A stretch of DNA of 64,000 nucleotides from Actinomadura macra NBRC 14102 (GTDB taxonomy: Bacteria > Actinomycetota > Actinomycetes > Streptosporangiales > Streptosporangiaceae). The notes under the pieces are model-generated. The model ran no database searches. It worked only from the letters and a program-made list of their open reading frames with translations, and was not told the DNA's origin. Positions 8,491-17,734 of this stretch are shown here, one piece after another. Position 1 is the first letter of the stretch. Every line of letters begins with the position of its first letter. The stretch is taken from positions 372,001 to 436,000 of the forward strand of contig NZ_BCQT01000011.1 of assembly GCF_001552215.1 (NCBI RefSeq), read 5' to 3'. The position numbers and the translations under genes are program-made.

Positions 8491-10050
8491 GTGACCCATA
8501 CCCACGACCTCAGCGTCATACGGATGGCCGAGGCCGTCCGTTCCGGCGAGTTGTCGCCGGTCGAGCTCACCGACCACTACCTTGACCGCATCGACCGTCT
8601 GGACCCGCAGGTCGGCGCCTATGTCACCGTGACTGCCGAGATTGCCAGGGAACAGGCACGACAGGCCGAGAAGGCCGTGCTGGACGCGCCGGATCCGGAC
8701 GCGCTGCCACCACTGCACGGCATACCGGTTCCGATCAAGGACCTCAACATGGTCAGCGGCGTCCGGGCGACGTTCGGCTCGGATGTTTTCGCCGAGCTGA
8801 CCGGTTTCCTGGACGACAACGTCGTGTGCCTCCTGAGGCAAGCGGGATCTGTCCTCCTAGGTAAGACCACGGCCCCCGAATTCGGACTGCCCTGTTACAC
8901 CGAAAGCGGCGTCGCGCCGCCGGCCCGGACGCCATGGGATCTCACCCGGTCGGCCGGCGGGTCCAGCGGCGGCGCCGCCGCGGCGGTGGCCGCCGGGCTC
9001 GCACCGACCGCGCAGGGCAGCGACGGCGGCGGTTCGATCCGGATCCCGAGCAGCGTCTGCGGGCTCGTCGGGATCAAGCCCACCCGCGGCCGGGTCTCGC
9101 AGGGGCCGATCATCCCCGACCTTTTCGGGCTGTCCACCAACGGCCCCATCGCCCGGACCGTCCGGGACGCGGCCCTCTTGCTGGACGTGATGGCAGGCCC
9201 GATGCCCGGCGACCTCTACGCGGCGCCGCCCGTCCAAGGAACGTTCCTGTCCTATGCGGACCGCCCGCCGGGACGGCTGCGCATCGCCAGGAGCCGCGAG
9301 CCCGCCGTGCCCGGCGCCGTCGTCCACCCCGACTGCGTGACCGCCTATGACGAGGCGTCCGCGCTGCTGGAGGAACTGGGCCACGAGGTCGTGGAGCTGC
9401 CGCCGGTGCTCGGCACCGATCTCGTCCCGCACTTCGAGCTGTTGTGGGGGGTGATGGCCACCATGACGCCGGTCCCGGGCGACAAGGAGCACCTCCTCCA
9501 GCCGCTCACCCGCTGGCTCCGCGAGCGCGGGCGGGCCACGAGCGCGACGCAGCTGTTCCAGGCGCACGCCGCGCTCCAGGCGGCTCTGCGCGGCGCCTTC
9601 CCCGTGATGGACGGGTTCGACGCGATCCTGCATCCCACCCTGGCCCAGCCGCCTGCGCCGGTCGGGTACTTCCACGACCAGGAGCCCGCGGAGAACTTCC
9701 AGCGGCAGAAGGACTTCACGCCGTTCTGCGCCGCGTACAACATTTCCGGCCAGCCGGCTGTGAATGTGCCTCTGCACTGGACCAAAGGTAGTTCCGGGGG
9801 GTCTGGGGGGTTGTCCTCCCAGGGGGTGCAGGGTAGTTCCGGGGGGTCTGGGGGGTTGTCCTCCCAGGGGGTGCAGGGTAGTTCCGGGGGGTCTGGGGGG
9901 GTGTCCCCCCAGGGGGTGCAGGGTGGACTGCCCATTGGGATCATGCTGGCGGGGCGGCTCGGTGGGGAGGGGACGCTCATCTCCCTGGCGGCGCAGCTGG
10001 AGGAAGCGCGTCCATGGGTCGACCGCAAGCCCGCCATCTGGGAGGCGTGA
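8491..10050 (+). CDS. Amidase-signature hydrolase with an inserted 45-residue repeat tract
   Basis: A 519-residue amidase-signature protein. The Ser-cisSer-Lys triad is visible: Lys83 in GIPVPIKDL, Ser158 in AGGSSGGAAAA and Ser182 in GSDGGGSIRIP. It should hydrolyse a carboxamide; the substrate is unknown. Between the conserved NVPLHW and GLPIGIMLAGR segments, where relatives have only a few residues, lie residues 433-477: three copies of a 15-residue unit (GSSGGSGGLSSQGVQ). These are encoded by a 45-bp tandem repeat of the same hairpin family as at 435-467. The frame stays open and all catalytic residues remain, so a functional enzyme with a flexible Gly/Ser loop is plausible. Start is GTG. 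Confidence 0.9.
   Translation: MTHTHDLSVIRMAEAVRSGELSPVELTDHYLDRIDRLDPQVGAYVTVTAEIAREQARQAEKAVLDAPDPDALPPLHGIPVPIKDLNMVSGVRATFGSDVFAELTGFLDDNVVCLLRQAGSVLLGKTTAPEFGLPCYTESGVAPPARTPWDLTRSAGGSSGGAAAAVAAGLAPTAQGSDGGGSIRIPSSVCGLVGIKPTRGRVSQGPIIPDLFGLSTNGPIARTVRDAALLLDVMAGPMPGDLYAAPPVQGTFLSYADRPPGRLRIARSREPAVPGAVVHPDCVTAYDEASALLEELGHEVVELPPVLGTDLVPHFELLWGVMATMTPVPGDKEHLLQPLTRWLRERGRATSATQLFQAHAALQAALRGAFPVMDGFDAILHPTLAQPPAPVGYFHDQEPAENFQRQKDFTPFCAAYNISGQPAVNVPLHWTKGSSGGSGGLSSQGVQGSSGGSGGLSSQGVQGSSGGSGGVSPQGVQGGLPIGIMLAGRLGGEGTLISLAAQLEEARPWVDRKPAIWEA
9787..9921 (+). repeat. Three in-frame 45-bp tandem repeats within the amidase gene
   Basis: Copies lie at 9787-9831, 9832-9876 and 9877-9921. The first two are identical; the third differs in the middle (GTGTCCCCC for TTGTCCTCC). 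Each unit contains CTGGGGGG / CCTCCCAG arms around TTGT that can pair as a hairpin with one G-T wobble. The length is a multiple of three, so copy-number change keeps the reading frame. Confidence 0.95.
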
Positions 10051-10076
10051 CCCTTTTGGCCCCGTTTTGATGGGGC

Positions 10077-12131
10077 ATGCCGGCAAGCGTGGCTGACGAC
10101 GAACTGATCACGCTGGCCGAGCGGCACGGGGTCGCGACGCGGTACACCGACTGGCGGGGGCAGGAGGTCGGGGTGAAGCGGGACACCCTCGTCGCCGTTC
10201 TGGCGGCCCTCGGGGTGGACGCATCGTCGCCGGCTCCGCCCCGGCCGATGCTGCCGCCGGTCGTCGTGGTGCGCCGGGGCCTCGCGGCGCGGTTCGCGCG
10301 GACGTGGGCGGGTGAGCCACCGGAGTTGAGCGTGGAGCTTGACTCCGGGGAGGTGGTCCCGTTCGTCGAGGACGACCTTCCGCTCGGCTGGCACCGGCTT
10401 CACGCGCGCCAGGGCGGCATGCAGGAGACCGTGTCGCTCCTCGTCTCTCCGAGAGCGCTGGAGCCCCCTCCGAAGACGTGGGGGTTCACGGCCCAGCTCT
10501 ACTCGGTGCGCTCCAGGGCGTCGTGGGGGATGGGCGATCTACGCGATCTGGCGGACCTCGCCTCCTGGAGCGCCGGGGAGCTGGGCGCCGGGTTCACTCT
10601 GATCAATCCGCTGCACGCGACGGAGCCCGTCCCGCCGGTGGGTCCCTCGCCGTACTCGCCGATGAGTCGCCGTTTCGCCGCGCCGATCTACCTGCGCGTC
10701 GAGGACCTTCCCGAGTACGCGGTCCTGCCACCGGACGACCGGGAGCGGCTCGCGGCCCTGTCCGCCCCGCTCCGCGACGCCGACGGGCCGCTCGACCGCG
10801 ACGCGGTGTGGACGGCCAAGCTGGCGGCACTGGAACTGCTGTACCGCCTCCCGCGCGAGCCCGAGGCCCAGCGGCGCTATGAGGAGTTCCGTGGGCGCGA
10901 GGGACGGGCGCTCACCGCGTTCGCGACGTGGTGTGCCCTGAGCGAGGAGCACGGCGGAGACTGGCGGCACTGGCCCGCCCAGCTCCGCGACGTCGGGAGC
11001 CCCGCCGTGGCCGAGGCCGCCGACCGGCTCGCGGCCCGCGTCGACTTCCACGCCTGGCTCCAGTGGTGCCTGGACGGCCAGCTCGGCGCCGCACAGCGGG
11101 CGGCCAAGGACGCCGGGATGCCGGTCGGGATCGTCCACGACCTGGCGGTCGGGGTGGCCCACGGCGGCGCCGACTCGTGGATTCATCGTGACCTGATGGC
11201 CCCCGGCATGAGCGTCGGGGCGCCGCCGGACGAGTTCAACCAGCGCGGCCAGGACTGGGGTCAGCCGCCCTGGCATCCGCACCGCCTGGCGGAGGCCGCC
11301 TACGTCCCGTACCGGGAGATGCTGGCCGCCGCGCTCCGGCATGGCGGCGGGCTGCGCCTGGATCACGCGATGCAGGTGTCGCGGCTGTGGTGGGTGCCTG
11401 AGGGCGGCTCGCCGGCGGACGGGACCTATGTCCGCTATGACCGGGACGCTCTGCTCGGCTGTCTGGTCTGGGAGGCGGCGCGGGCGGGAGCGGTCGTGGT
11501 GGGCGAGGACCTCGGCACGGTGGAGCCCGAGGTCCGCGACGACCTGGCCGACCGAGGCATCCTCGGGACGTCCCTGCTGTGGTTCGAGCGCGACGAGCAG
11601 GGCCGCCCGAAGGCCCCGGACCGGTGGCGGGAAACCTCCCTGGCCACGGTCGGCACCCACGACATGCCGCCGATCACCGGTTTCCTGCACGGCGACCACA
11701 TCGCGCTCCGTGACCGTCTCGGGCTCCTCACTCGTTCGCCGGTCGAGGAGGCGGACGACCATCGGCGGCAGCTGACCGACTGGCTTGCCCTTCTGCACGC
11801 CGAGGACCTGCTCGCCGCCCCACCGGACAAGATCATGCGCGCGCTGGAGGACGGCTCGTCCGCCTATGACGAGCAGGTGGTGGTGGCTCTCCACGCCCTT
11901 CTCGGACGGACGCCGGCCCGCCTCATCGGTATCTCCCTCGCCGACGCCGTGGGGGAGCGCCGTACCCAGAACCAGCCTGGAACGATCGACGAGTACCCGA
12001 ACTGGCGGGTCCCCCTGGCCGATGCCACCGGCAGGCCCGTCCTGCTGGAGGATCTTGCGGCGAATCCCCGGGTGCGGGCGGCCGTGGAGTGGCTTCCGTC
12101 CAATCCGCCGCCCGGTCTTCCGCTCAGCTGA
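10077..12131 (+). CDS. malQ: 4-alpha-glucanotransferase (amylomaltase)
   Basis: A 684-residue GH77 enzyme that transfers glucan segments between maltodextrins in the cytoplasm. The signature RSRASWGMGDLRDLADL is at ~140-160, the catalytic nucleophile Asp in GGLRLDHAMQVSRLWWVPEG, the acid/base Glu in VVGEDLGTV and the third Asp in GTHDMPPITGF. The N-terminal ~130 residues are the actinobacterial extension. Its start lies 26 bp after the amidase stop, so read-through is possible, but the functions are unrelated. Its 3' end overlaps the convergent gene by eight bases. Confidence 0.95.
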   Translation: MPASVADDELITLAERHGVATRYTDWRGQEVGVKRDTLVAVLAALGVDASSPAPPRPMLPPVVVVRRGLAARFARTWAGEPPELSVELDSGEVVPFVEDDLPLGWHRLHARQGGMQETVSLLVSPRALEPPPKTWGFTAQLYSVRSRASWGMGDLRDLADLASWSAGELGAGFTLINPLHATEPVPPVGPSPYSPMSRRFAAPIYLRVEDLPEYAVLPPDDRERLAALSAPLRDADGPLDRDAVWTAKLAALELLYRLPREPEAQRRYEEFRGREGRALTAFATWCALSEEHGGDWRHWPAQLRDVGSPAVAEAADRLAARVDFHAWLQWCLDGQLGAAQRAAKDAGMPVGIVHDLAVGVAHGGADSWIHRDLMAPGMSVGAPPDEFNQRGQDWGQPPWHPHRLAEAAYVPYREMLAAALRHGGGLRLDHAMQVSRLWWVPEGGSPADGTYVRYDRDALLGCLVWEAARAGAVVVGEDLGTVEPEVRDDLADRGILGTSLLWFERDEQGRPKAPDRWRETSLATVGTHDMPPITGFLHGDHIALRDRLGLLTRSPVEEADDHRRQLTDWLALLHAEDLLAAPPDKIMRALEDGSSAYDEQVVVALHALLGRTPARLIGISLADAVGERRTQNQPGTIDEYPNWRVPLADATGRPVLLEDLAANPRVRAAVEWLPSNPPPGLPLS

Positions 12132-13122
12132 GCGTCGCCGTGATGCGGTCGGTGACGTCGTAGAGGAGGGTGTCGGGGACGAGCCCGGCGGCGGCGATCG
12201 TCGAGAACAGGGACGGCAGGCCCGCCAGCGGGTAAGGATCGTCGTCCGTGCCGTTCAGGGCGGTGTGCCCCAGGGGCTGGTGCACTAGGGACTTCCGCGC
12301 GCGCGTCCACGCGGTCTGCACTTCCTCGGGAGAGGGGACACCGAAACCGTGGCCCACCGGCGCGGCGTGGCGGAGCTTGACCAAGGCGCTGTCGGTGAAG
12401 TCGGCCGCGAGCTTGCAGCGCTCGGCCAGGTCGGTGCGGACGGCGTCGTCCAGGCGGGTCATGACGGTGCAGGGGGTGCGGCAGCGGGCCGCGCAGTCAC
12501 CGAGTGCCGAGGCGACCTGGCTGTGCTGCCGGTCCAGATAGGCGCGCCAGCCGGGGCCCGGCTCCTTGGAGACCCGCAGCGTCCGCTCGCAGGCGGAACG
12601 TTCCGGACGGGTGTGGTCGCAGTTCCGCGCGGTCGCGGGGTCGATCGGCACGCCGAAGCGGCTGCCCTCGCCGTTCACCGACGGGCCGATCAGCGCCGGG
12701 TCGCCCGCGTGCCCGAGGACGGGTTCCCACGCCAGCAACGGCAGGTACTCGCTCGCGATGTGGACGGCGGCGACGAGCGCGGCCATGTCGCGGCGGTACC
12801 AGCGGATCGCGATGACCTCCAGGAGGAGGGCGTAGGCGGGACGCAGGCTCGCGAGGGCCCCGCGCGGCCGCTCCCTCGGCGCCTGCGGCATCCGGCTGGC
12901 GCGCGCGCGGTCGAGGAGGTCCTTCGGGACGTCTCCGACGTCCTCGGGCATACCGAAGTCCTCGGCGTCCAGGTCCAGGACGCGCTGCCCGAACGCGCAC
13001 AGTGCCGCCACGGAGGTGGACTGCACGTCCGCCCCGGGCGTCCCCTGCGTGATGAGCGCCTCCAGGTCCCCGAACGCGTAGCGCCGTGCCAGTGCCGTCA
13101 GAACGTCCCGCGCCGTCTCCAC
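12124..13122 (-). CDS. Conserved-looking protein of unknown function with a cysteine cluster
   Basis: I do not recognise this family. The product has about 332 residues from the GTG at 13122, chosen because a purine-rich GGTGGGGG precedes it; an ATG at 13158 is the alternative. It is mainly helical with no signal peptide or clear membrane segment. The middle holds a Cys/His group: NCDH and SAC near residues 168-178, then CAARCRTPC at ~210-218. That could bind a metal or Fe-S centre. Codon use matches its neighbours, and it is convergent with malQ (8-bp overlap) and in the same direction as pepN. Confidence 0.7.
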   Translation of the reverse strand: METARDVLTALARRYAFGDLEALITQGTPGADVQSTSVAALCAFGQRVLDLDAEDFGMPEDVGDVPKDLLDRARASRMPQAPRERPRGALASLRPAYALLLEVIAIRWYRRDMAALVAAVHIASEYLPLLAWEPVLGHAGDPALIGPSVNGEGSRFGVPIDPATARNCDHTRPERSACERTLRVSKEPGPGWRAYLDRQHSQVASALGDCAARCRTPCTVMTRLDDAVRTDLAERCKLAADFTDSALVKLRHAAPVGHGFGVPSPEEVQTAWTRARKSLVHQPLGHTALNGTDDDPYPLAGLPSLFSTIAAAGLVPDTLLYDVTDRITATLS

Positions 13123-13203
13123 GCCCCCACCTTTCCATCCCGTGACCATGCGATCCATCCGCTGCCCTGCCGGAAGCGGTCACATGGCCACGGGGATGGG
13201 TGG

Positions 13204-15738
13204 TCAGCCGGCCGAACGATCCTTCGCGCGGGCGCGCAGGGCGCGGGTCACACCGTCCCGGCCCTCCGACAGGAGGCGGACCAGGGCCGCGGGCGGCTTC
13301 TGCTCGGCGATGTAGGCCTCGGTCCGGTCGACAGTGGACTGCTCGATCACCAGGAAGGGGTAGGCGACCTCGGCGAACGTCTGGGACATGTCGCTGCTCC
13401 ACTCCCTCCAGATCTTCCCGACCTCGGCGAAGTAGGCGTCGACGTAGGGGACCAGCAGATCGGCCTGGTCGGGTTCGACGAACCCGCCGAGCGTGGCGCG
13501 GTAGACGGCGTTGGGCAGCTTCCCGGAGACGATCCGCTCCCACGCCGCGGCCTTCGCCTCGGCGGTCGGGAGGGCGGCCTTGCCCGCGGCGGCGTGCCGC
13601 TCGCCCGCCGCGGTGCGGTCGCGCTCGTGCTCGGCGTCGATCTCCGCCTCGCCCGCCTTGCCGGTGACGACCAGCCGGCGCAGCAGTGCCCAGCGCAGAT
13701 CGGTGTCGACCTTGAGGCCGTCGAGCGTGTCCGAGCCGTCCAGCAGGCCCCGGACGAACGCCAGGTGCTCCTCGCTGACGGCGGACGCGGCGAACGCCTG
13801 GACGTAGGCGAGTTGGAAGTCCGAGCCCGCCTCGGCCTCCCGGGCCAGCGTGGACAGCGCGTCCGCCATCAGGCCGAGACCCTCCTGGCGCCACGACGGG
13901 TCCGCGTACTGCTGGACGGCGGTGCGCGCCTGCCGCAGCAGCGTCTGCGTGACCGAGATGTCGGTGACGCCGCGGATGCCCTGGACGACGAGCCGGATGT
14001 AGTCGCGGGTCGCCATCTCGGCGTCGCGGGTCATGTCCCATGCCGCCGACCAGCACAGGGCGCGGGGAAGCCCGTCCCTGATGTCGCCGATGCCCTCGAC
14101 CAGCGTCTTCAGCGAGTGGTCGTCCAGCCGGATCTTGGCATAGGTGAGGTCGTCGTCGTTGACCAGGACGAGGTCCGGCCGCTTCTGCCCGACCAGCTCG
14201 GCCACCTCGGTACGGGCGCCGACGACGTCCAGCTCCACCCGCTGCCGCCGGACGAGCCCCTCGGCGGTCCTGTCGTACAGCCCGATGGCGACCCGGTGCG
14301 AGCGGAGCGTCGGGTAGTCGGGCTTGGCCTCCTGCACGACGGTGAAGGACGAGAAGTCGCCGTCGGCGTCCACCTCGTACTCCGGACGGAGCGTGTTGAC
14401 CCCGGCCGTCTCCAGCCACTCCTTCGACCACGACGCCAGGTCGCGGCCGGACGTCTCCTCCAGCGCGCCCAGCAGGTCCGTCAGGACGGTGTTGCCCCAG
14501 GCGTGCCGGTCGAAGTAGTGCCGCACGCCCTCCAGGAAGTTGTCACGCCCGACGTAGGCGACGAGCTGCTTCAGCACGCTCGCGCCCTTGGCGTAGGTGA
14601 TCCCGTCGAAGTTGACCTCCACCGCGCGGATGTCGGGGATGTCGGCGGAGATCGGGTGGGTGGACGGGAGCTGGTCCTGCCGGTACGCCCACGCCTTCAT
14701 CAGGTTCGCGAACGTCGTCCACGACCCGGTCCACTTGGTGGCCTCGGCCTGGCACAGGACGCTCATGTACGTGGCGAACGACTCGTTCAGCCACAGGTCG
14801 TCCCACCAGCGCATGGTGACGAGGTCGCCGAACCACATGTGGGCCATCTCGTGCAGGATCGTCTCGGCGCGCCGCTCGTAGGCGGCGTCGGTGACCCGCG
14901 ACCGGAAGACGTAGTCCTCCAGGAAGGTGACGCAGCCCGCGTTCTCCATGGCGCCCGCGTTGAACTCCGGGACGAAGAGCTGGTCGTACTTGGTGAACGG
15001 GTACGGGCGCCCGAAGACCTTCTCGAAGTAGGCGAAGCCCTGGCGGGTCACGTCGACGATCGCGTCGGCGTCGAGGTGCTCGGCGAGGGAGGCCCGGCAG
15101 AACACGCCGAGCGGGATCACGGTGCCGTCCGTGCGGCGGTATTCGTCCCTCACCACGTGGTAAGGCCCCGCTACCAGTGCGGTGATGTAAGTCGAGATCT
15201 GGGGGGTCGGCGGGAAACGCCAGTCCCCCCCTTCCGCCGTTTCGGGAGCCTCGTTGGTGATCACTTCCCAGCCGTCCGGCGCACGCACGCCGAGCTCGAA
15301 AGTGGCCTTGAGGTCGGGCTGGTCGAAGCACGTGAACATGCGGTGCGCGTCGGCCGTCTCGAACTGCGTGTACAGGTACACGCTCTCGTCCACCGGGTCC
15401 ACGAACCGGTGCAGTCCCTCACCCGATCGCGAGTAGGCGCAGTCGGCGACCACGCGGAGCTCGTTCTCGGCGGCCAGATCCGGCAGCGGGATCCGGCCCT
15501 TCTCCGCGTCGTAGGACGCCGGGTCCAGGTCCTGGCCGTTCAGCGTCACCTCCCGCACGAGAGCGCCGTGCAGGTCGACGAAGGTCGACGTACCCGCCTC
15601 GGTACTGCCGAACCTGACCACCGTGGTGGAGCCGAACCGGTCCTCACCCGCCGTGAGGTCCAGCTCGACGGCGTACGACTGCACGGTGAGCAGCCTGGCC
15701 CGTTCCCGCGCCTCGTCGCGCGTGAGGTTGCCTGCCAC
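13204..15738 (-). CDS. pepN: Aminopeptidase N (M1 family metallopeptidase)
   Basis: An 844-residue cytoplasmic zinc aminopeptidase. It shows the substrate-binding GAMENAG motif and the zinc site HEMAHMWFGDL (about residue 293) followed 18 residues later by NES with the third zinc ligand. The C-terminal half is the helical ERAP1-like domain. The length matches actinobacterial PepN. The ATG at 15738 gives the family N-terminus (LTRDEARERARLL). It releases N-terminal residues from peptides. It is divergent from the thioredoxin-fold gene at 15906. Confidence 0.97.
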   Translation of the reverse strand: MAGNLTRDEARERARLLTVQSYAVELDLTAGEDRFGSTTVVRFGSTEAGTSTFVDLHGALVREVTLNGQDLDPASYDAEKGRIPLPDLAAENELRVVADCAYSRSGEGLHRFVDPVDESVYLYTQFETADAHRMFTCFDQPDLKATFELGVRAPDGWEVITNEAPETAEGGDWRFPPTPQISTYITALVAGPYHVVRDEYRRTDGTVIPLGVFCRASLAEHLDADAIVDVTRQGFAYFEKVFGRPYPFTKYDQLFVPEFNAGAMENAGCVTFLEDYVFRSRVTDAAYERRAETILHEMAHMWFGDLVTMRWWDDLWLNESFATYMSVLCQAEATKWTGSWTTFANLMKAWAYRQDQLPSTHPISADIPDIRAVEVNFDGITYAKGASVLKQLVAYVGRDNFLEGVRHYFDRHAWGNTVLTDLLGALEETSGRDLASWSKEWLETAGVNTLRPEYEVDADGDFSSFTVVQEAKPDYPTLRSHRVAIGLYDRTAEGLVRRQRVELDVVGARTEVAELVGQKRPDLVLVNDDDLTYAKIRLDDHSLKTLVEGIGDIRDGLPRALCWSAAWDMTRDAEMATRDYIRLVVQGIRGVTDISVTQTLLRQARTAVQQYADPSWRQEGLGLMADALSTLAREAEAGSDFQLAYVQAFAASAVSEEHLAFVRGLLDGSDTLDGLKVDTDLRWALLRRLVVTGKAGEAEIDAEHERDRTAAGERHAAAGKAALPTAEAKAAAWERIVSGKLPNAVYRATLGGFVEPDQADLLVPYVDAYFAEVGKIWREWSSDMSQTFAEVAYPFLVIEQSTVDRTEAYIAEQKPPAALVRLLSEGRDGVTRALRARAKDRSAG

Positions 15739-15905
15739 ATGAACTCCTTGGTCGGCTTATCTGGTTGGTGACCCCATGTCTACCAACCTGTCGGCGGTCC
15801 GGTCCCGGCGCCACGGCCTTCGGTCGCCCCGGAGGGTGGGAATCAGCGCCGCCAGAGCCGGGTTGACGCGACTGGAAACTCTGATCGCCCCCAAGGAGGA
15901 CGACG

Positions 15906-16520
15906 TTGTCGAAGGACGCCCTTACCCCCGTGGACTTCTGGTTCGACCCCCTGTGCCCGTGGGCGTGGATGACCTCGCGCTGGATCCTGGAAGTCGAGAA
16001 GCTGCGCCCCATCGAGGTGCGCTGGCATGTGATGAGCCTGTCCGTCCTCAACGAGGACAAGGATGTCGGCGAGAAGTACCGCAGGCTGTTGACCGTGGGC
16101 TGGGGACCGGTGCGGGTCGCCATCGCCGCCGAGCAGAAGTACGGGTCCGACGTGTTGGGCCCGCTCTACACCGAGCTGGGAACGCGTCACCACCACGACA
16201 AGCGGGAGTTCGGCCCGGAGCTGTACGAGGAGGCGCTCACCGCGGCCGGGCTGGACCCGGCGCTGGCGTCGGCCGCCGATTCCAAGGAGTTCGACGAGGC
16301 GCTTCGGGCCTCCCACAAGGACGGCATCGACCGGGTGGGCCAGGAGGTCGGCACTCCGGTGATCGAAGTGGAGGGCAGCGCGTTCTTCGGTCCGGTCGTG
16401 TCGCCGATCCCGCGCGGTGAGGCCGCCGTGAAGCTGTTCGACGGCGTCGTCGCGGTGGCGTCCACGGACGGTTTCTTCGAGCTGAAGCGCACCCGCACCC
16501 GCGAACCGATCTTCGACTGA
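15906..16520 (+). CDS. Mycothiol-dependent reductase of the DsbA/Rv2466c family, monothiol form
   Basis: A 204-residue thioredoxin-fold protein. DFWFDPLCPW, TSRWILEVEK, HVMSL, WGPVRVAIAAEQ, VGTPVIEVEG, AFFGPV and FFELKRTRTREPIFD all follow the mycothiol-dependent nitroreductase Rv2466c. In the mycobacterial enzyme the active site is CPWC; here it is CPWA, so the resolving cysteine is missing and chemistry must proceed through a mixed disulfide with mycothiol. The TTG start at 15906 is fixed by an excellent AAGGAGGA five bases upstream. It should act in cytoplasmic thiol redox or xenobiotic reduction. Confidence 0.88.
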   Translation: MSKDALTPVDFWFDPLCPWAWMTSRWILEVEKLRPIEVRWHVMSLSVLNEDKDVGEKYRRLLTVGWGPVRVAIAAEQKYGSDVLGPLYTELGTRHHHDKREFGPELYEEALTAAGLDPALASAADSKEFDEALRASHKDGIDRVGQEVGTPVIEVEGSAFFGPVVSPIPRGEAAVKLFDGVVAVASTDGFFELKRTRTREPIFD

Positions 16521-16556
16521 GCCGAGCGGGTGTGCCGGTGTGCGACCGGCAAGTAA

Positions 16557-16573
16557 TTGCGAAAATGTTGCAA
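16557..16573. promoter_or_regulatory. Nur box (nickel-responsive Fur-family operator)
   Basis: The sequence TTGCGA, five bases (AAATG), then TTGCAA fits the Nur consensus tTGCaa-N5-ttGCAA described in Streptomyces, with one deviation in the first half. It lies 56 bp upstream of the nikM start. This predicts nickel-dependent repression of the transporter operon. Confidence 0.7.
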
Positions 16574-16628
16574 CTGCTAGGTGTGCGCCGTCAAACTGGT
16601 TCTACAGCCAGTAACAGGTAGGACGGTG

Positions 16629-17357
16629 ATGGACGTGCACGTACCGGACGGATTCATCGATGCTCCGGTCTCCCTCGCGGCCGGTGCGGTCGCGGTGGTC
16701 GGAGTGGCGGTGGGGCTGCGCGGCGCCCGCCGCGAGTTGGACGACCGTACCGCCCCGCTCGCCGGGCTGACCGCCGCGTTCGTGTTCGCCGCGCAGATGC
16801 TCAACTTCCCCGTGGCCTCGGGAACCAGCGGGCATCTGCTCGGCGGGACGCTCGCGGCGATCCTGGTGGGTCCCTACACGGGCGTGCTCTGCGTCTCGGT
16901 CGTGCTGCTCATGCAAGGGCTGCTGTTCGCGGACGGCGGCCTCACCGCGCTCGGCGTCAACATCACGACCATGGCACTTGTCACCGTTCTCGTCGGATAT
17001 GGGCTGTTCCGGGTGCTGCTGCGGGCACTGCCCAAGACACGTGCCTCGGTGGCCGGGGCCTCCTTCGTCGCCGCCGTCGTCTCGGTCCCGGCGGCGGCCG
17101 TCGCGTTCACGCTGATCTACGCCGTGGGCGGCACCACGGACGTCTCCGTCGGTAAGGTCGCCGCCGCGATGATCGGTGTGCACGTCCTGATCGGCATCGG
17201 TGAGGCGCTGATCACCGCCGTGACCGTCTCCAGCGTGCTCGCCGTCCGGCCGGACCTGGTGTACGGGGCGCGCGGCCTGATCAAGCCGCTCGAACTGCGC
17301 ACCGCCGGGGCCGGGGTCGGGACGAGCGATGGTCCGGCCGAACCGTCGCGGGCCTGA
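16629..17357 (+). CDS. nikM: ECF nickel/cobalt transporter, substrate-binding membrane component
   Basis: A 242-residue CbiM/NikM-type S component. The N-terminus reads MDVHVPDGFIDAP, where the N-terminal amine and conserved His form the metal site, followed by several membrane segments. The ATG at 16629 is required because this N-terminus must be exposed; the frame opens further upstream. CbiM and NikM cannot be separated by fold alone. Nickel is favoured by the upstream Nur box and the PDGLE-type partner. It is the first gene of a four-gene operon. Confidence 0.88.
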   Translation: MDVHVPDGFIDAPVSLAAGAVAVVGVAVGLRGARRELDDRTAPLAGLTAAFVFAAQMLNFPVASGTSGHLLGGTLAAILVGPYTGVLCVSVVLLMQGLLFADGGLTALGVNITTMALVTVLVGYGLFRVLLRALPKTRASVAGASFVAAVVSVPAAAVAFTLIYAVGGTTDVSVGKVAAAMIGVHVLIGIGEALITAVTVSSVLAVRPDLVYGARGLIKPLELRTAGAGVGTSDGPAEPSRA

Positions 17358-17389
17358 GGCTCGACGTCGTCGTGTAAGGAGACTCCAGA

Positions 17390-17734
17390 ATGACAACCAA
17401 GCGCTTCTTCGTCGGGTTCCTGCTCGTCTCGCTGGTCCTCGCCGGGATCGTCAGCTACTACGCCAGCGCCAACCCCGACGGCCTGGAGAAGGTCGCCGCG
17501 GACAAGGGCATCAGCGCCAAGGAGAAGGATCACTCGCTCAAGGACTCCCCGCTCGGCGACTACGGGGTCAAGGGCGTGGACGACGCCCGGCTGTCGGGTG
17601 GGCTCGCCGGAGTGATCGGCGTCGGCGCGGTGCTGCTGGTGGGCGGTGGCCTGTTCTGGGGTGTCCGGCGGCGCGGTGCCGCGCCGGCCGGGCGGTCCGG
17701 GGCTTCGGCGGAACCGTCGCGGAACGCCTCCTAG
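17390..17734 (+). CDS. nikN: ECF nickel transporter small subunit with PDGLE motif
   Basis: A 114-residue protein with an N-terminal membrane segment (FFVGFLLVSLVLAGIVSYY), an outside loop beginning NPDGLEKVA and ending DYGVKG, and a second membrane segment near residues 68-90. The PDGLE domain marks NikN-type partners of NikM. It starts 32 bp after nikM with AAGGAG upstream, and its stop (TAG) overlaps the GTG start of nikQ. Confidence 0.88.
   Translation: MTTKRFFVGFLLVSLVLAGIVSYYASANPDGLEKVAADKGISAKEKDHSLKDSPLGDYGVKGVDDARLSGGLAGVIGVGAVLLVGGGLFWGVRRRGAAPAGRSGASAEPSRNAS

Noticed and set aside
10053..10072. TTTTGGCCCCGTTTTGAT between the amidase and malQ as another MarR operator
   Set aside because: Only the central GG-CCCCG part aligns; the flanks do not fit ATCGT/ACGAT and it is outside the regulon region.
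12349..15771. A 1140-codon open frame on the + strand opposite the unknown gene and pepN
   Set aside because: It reads Gly/Val/Arg/Leu-rich nonsense and is antisense to pepN, whose M1 motifs are unambiguous. It is a GC-rich shadow frame.
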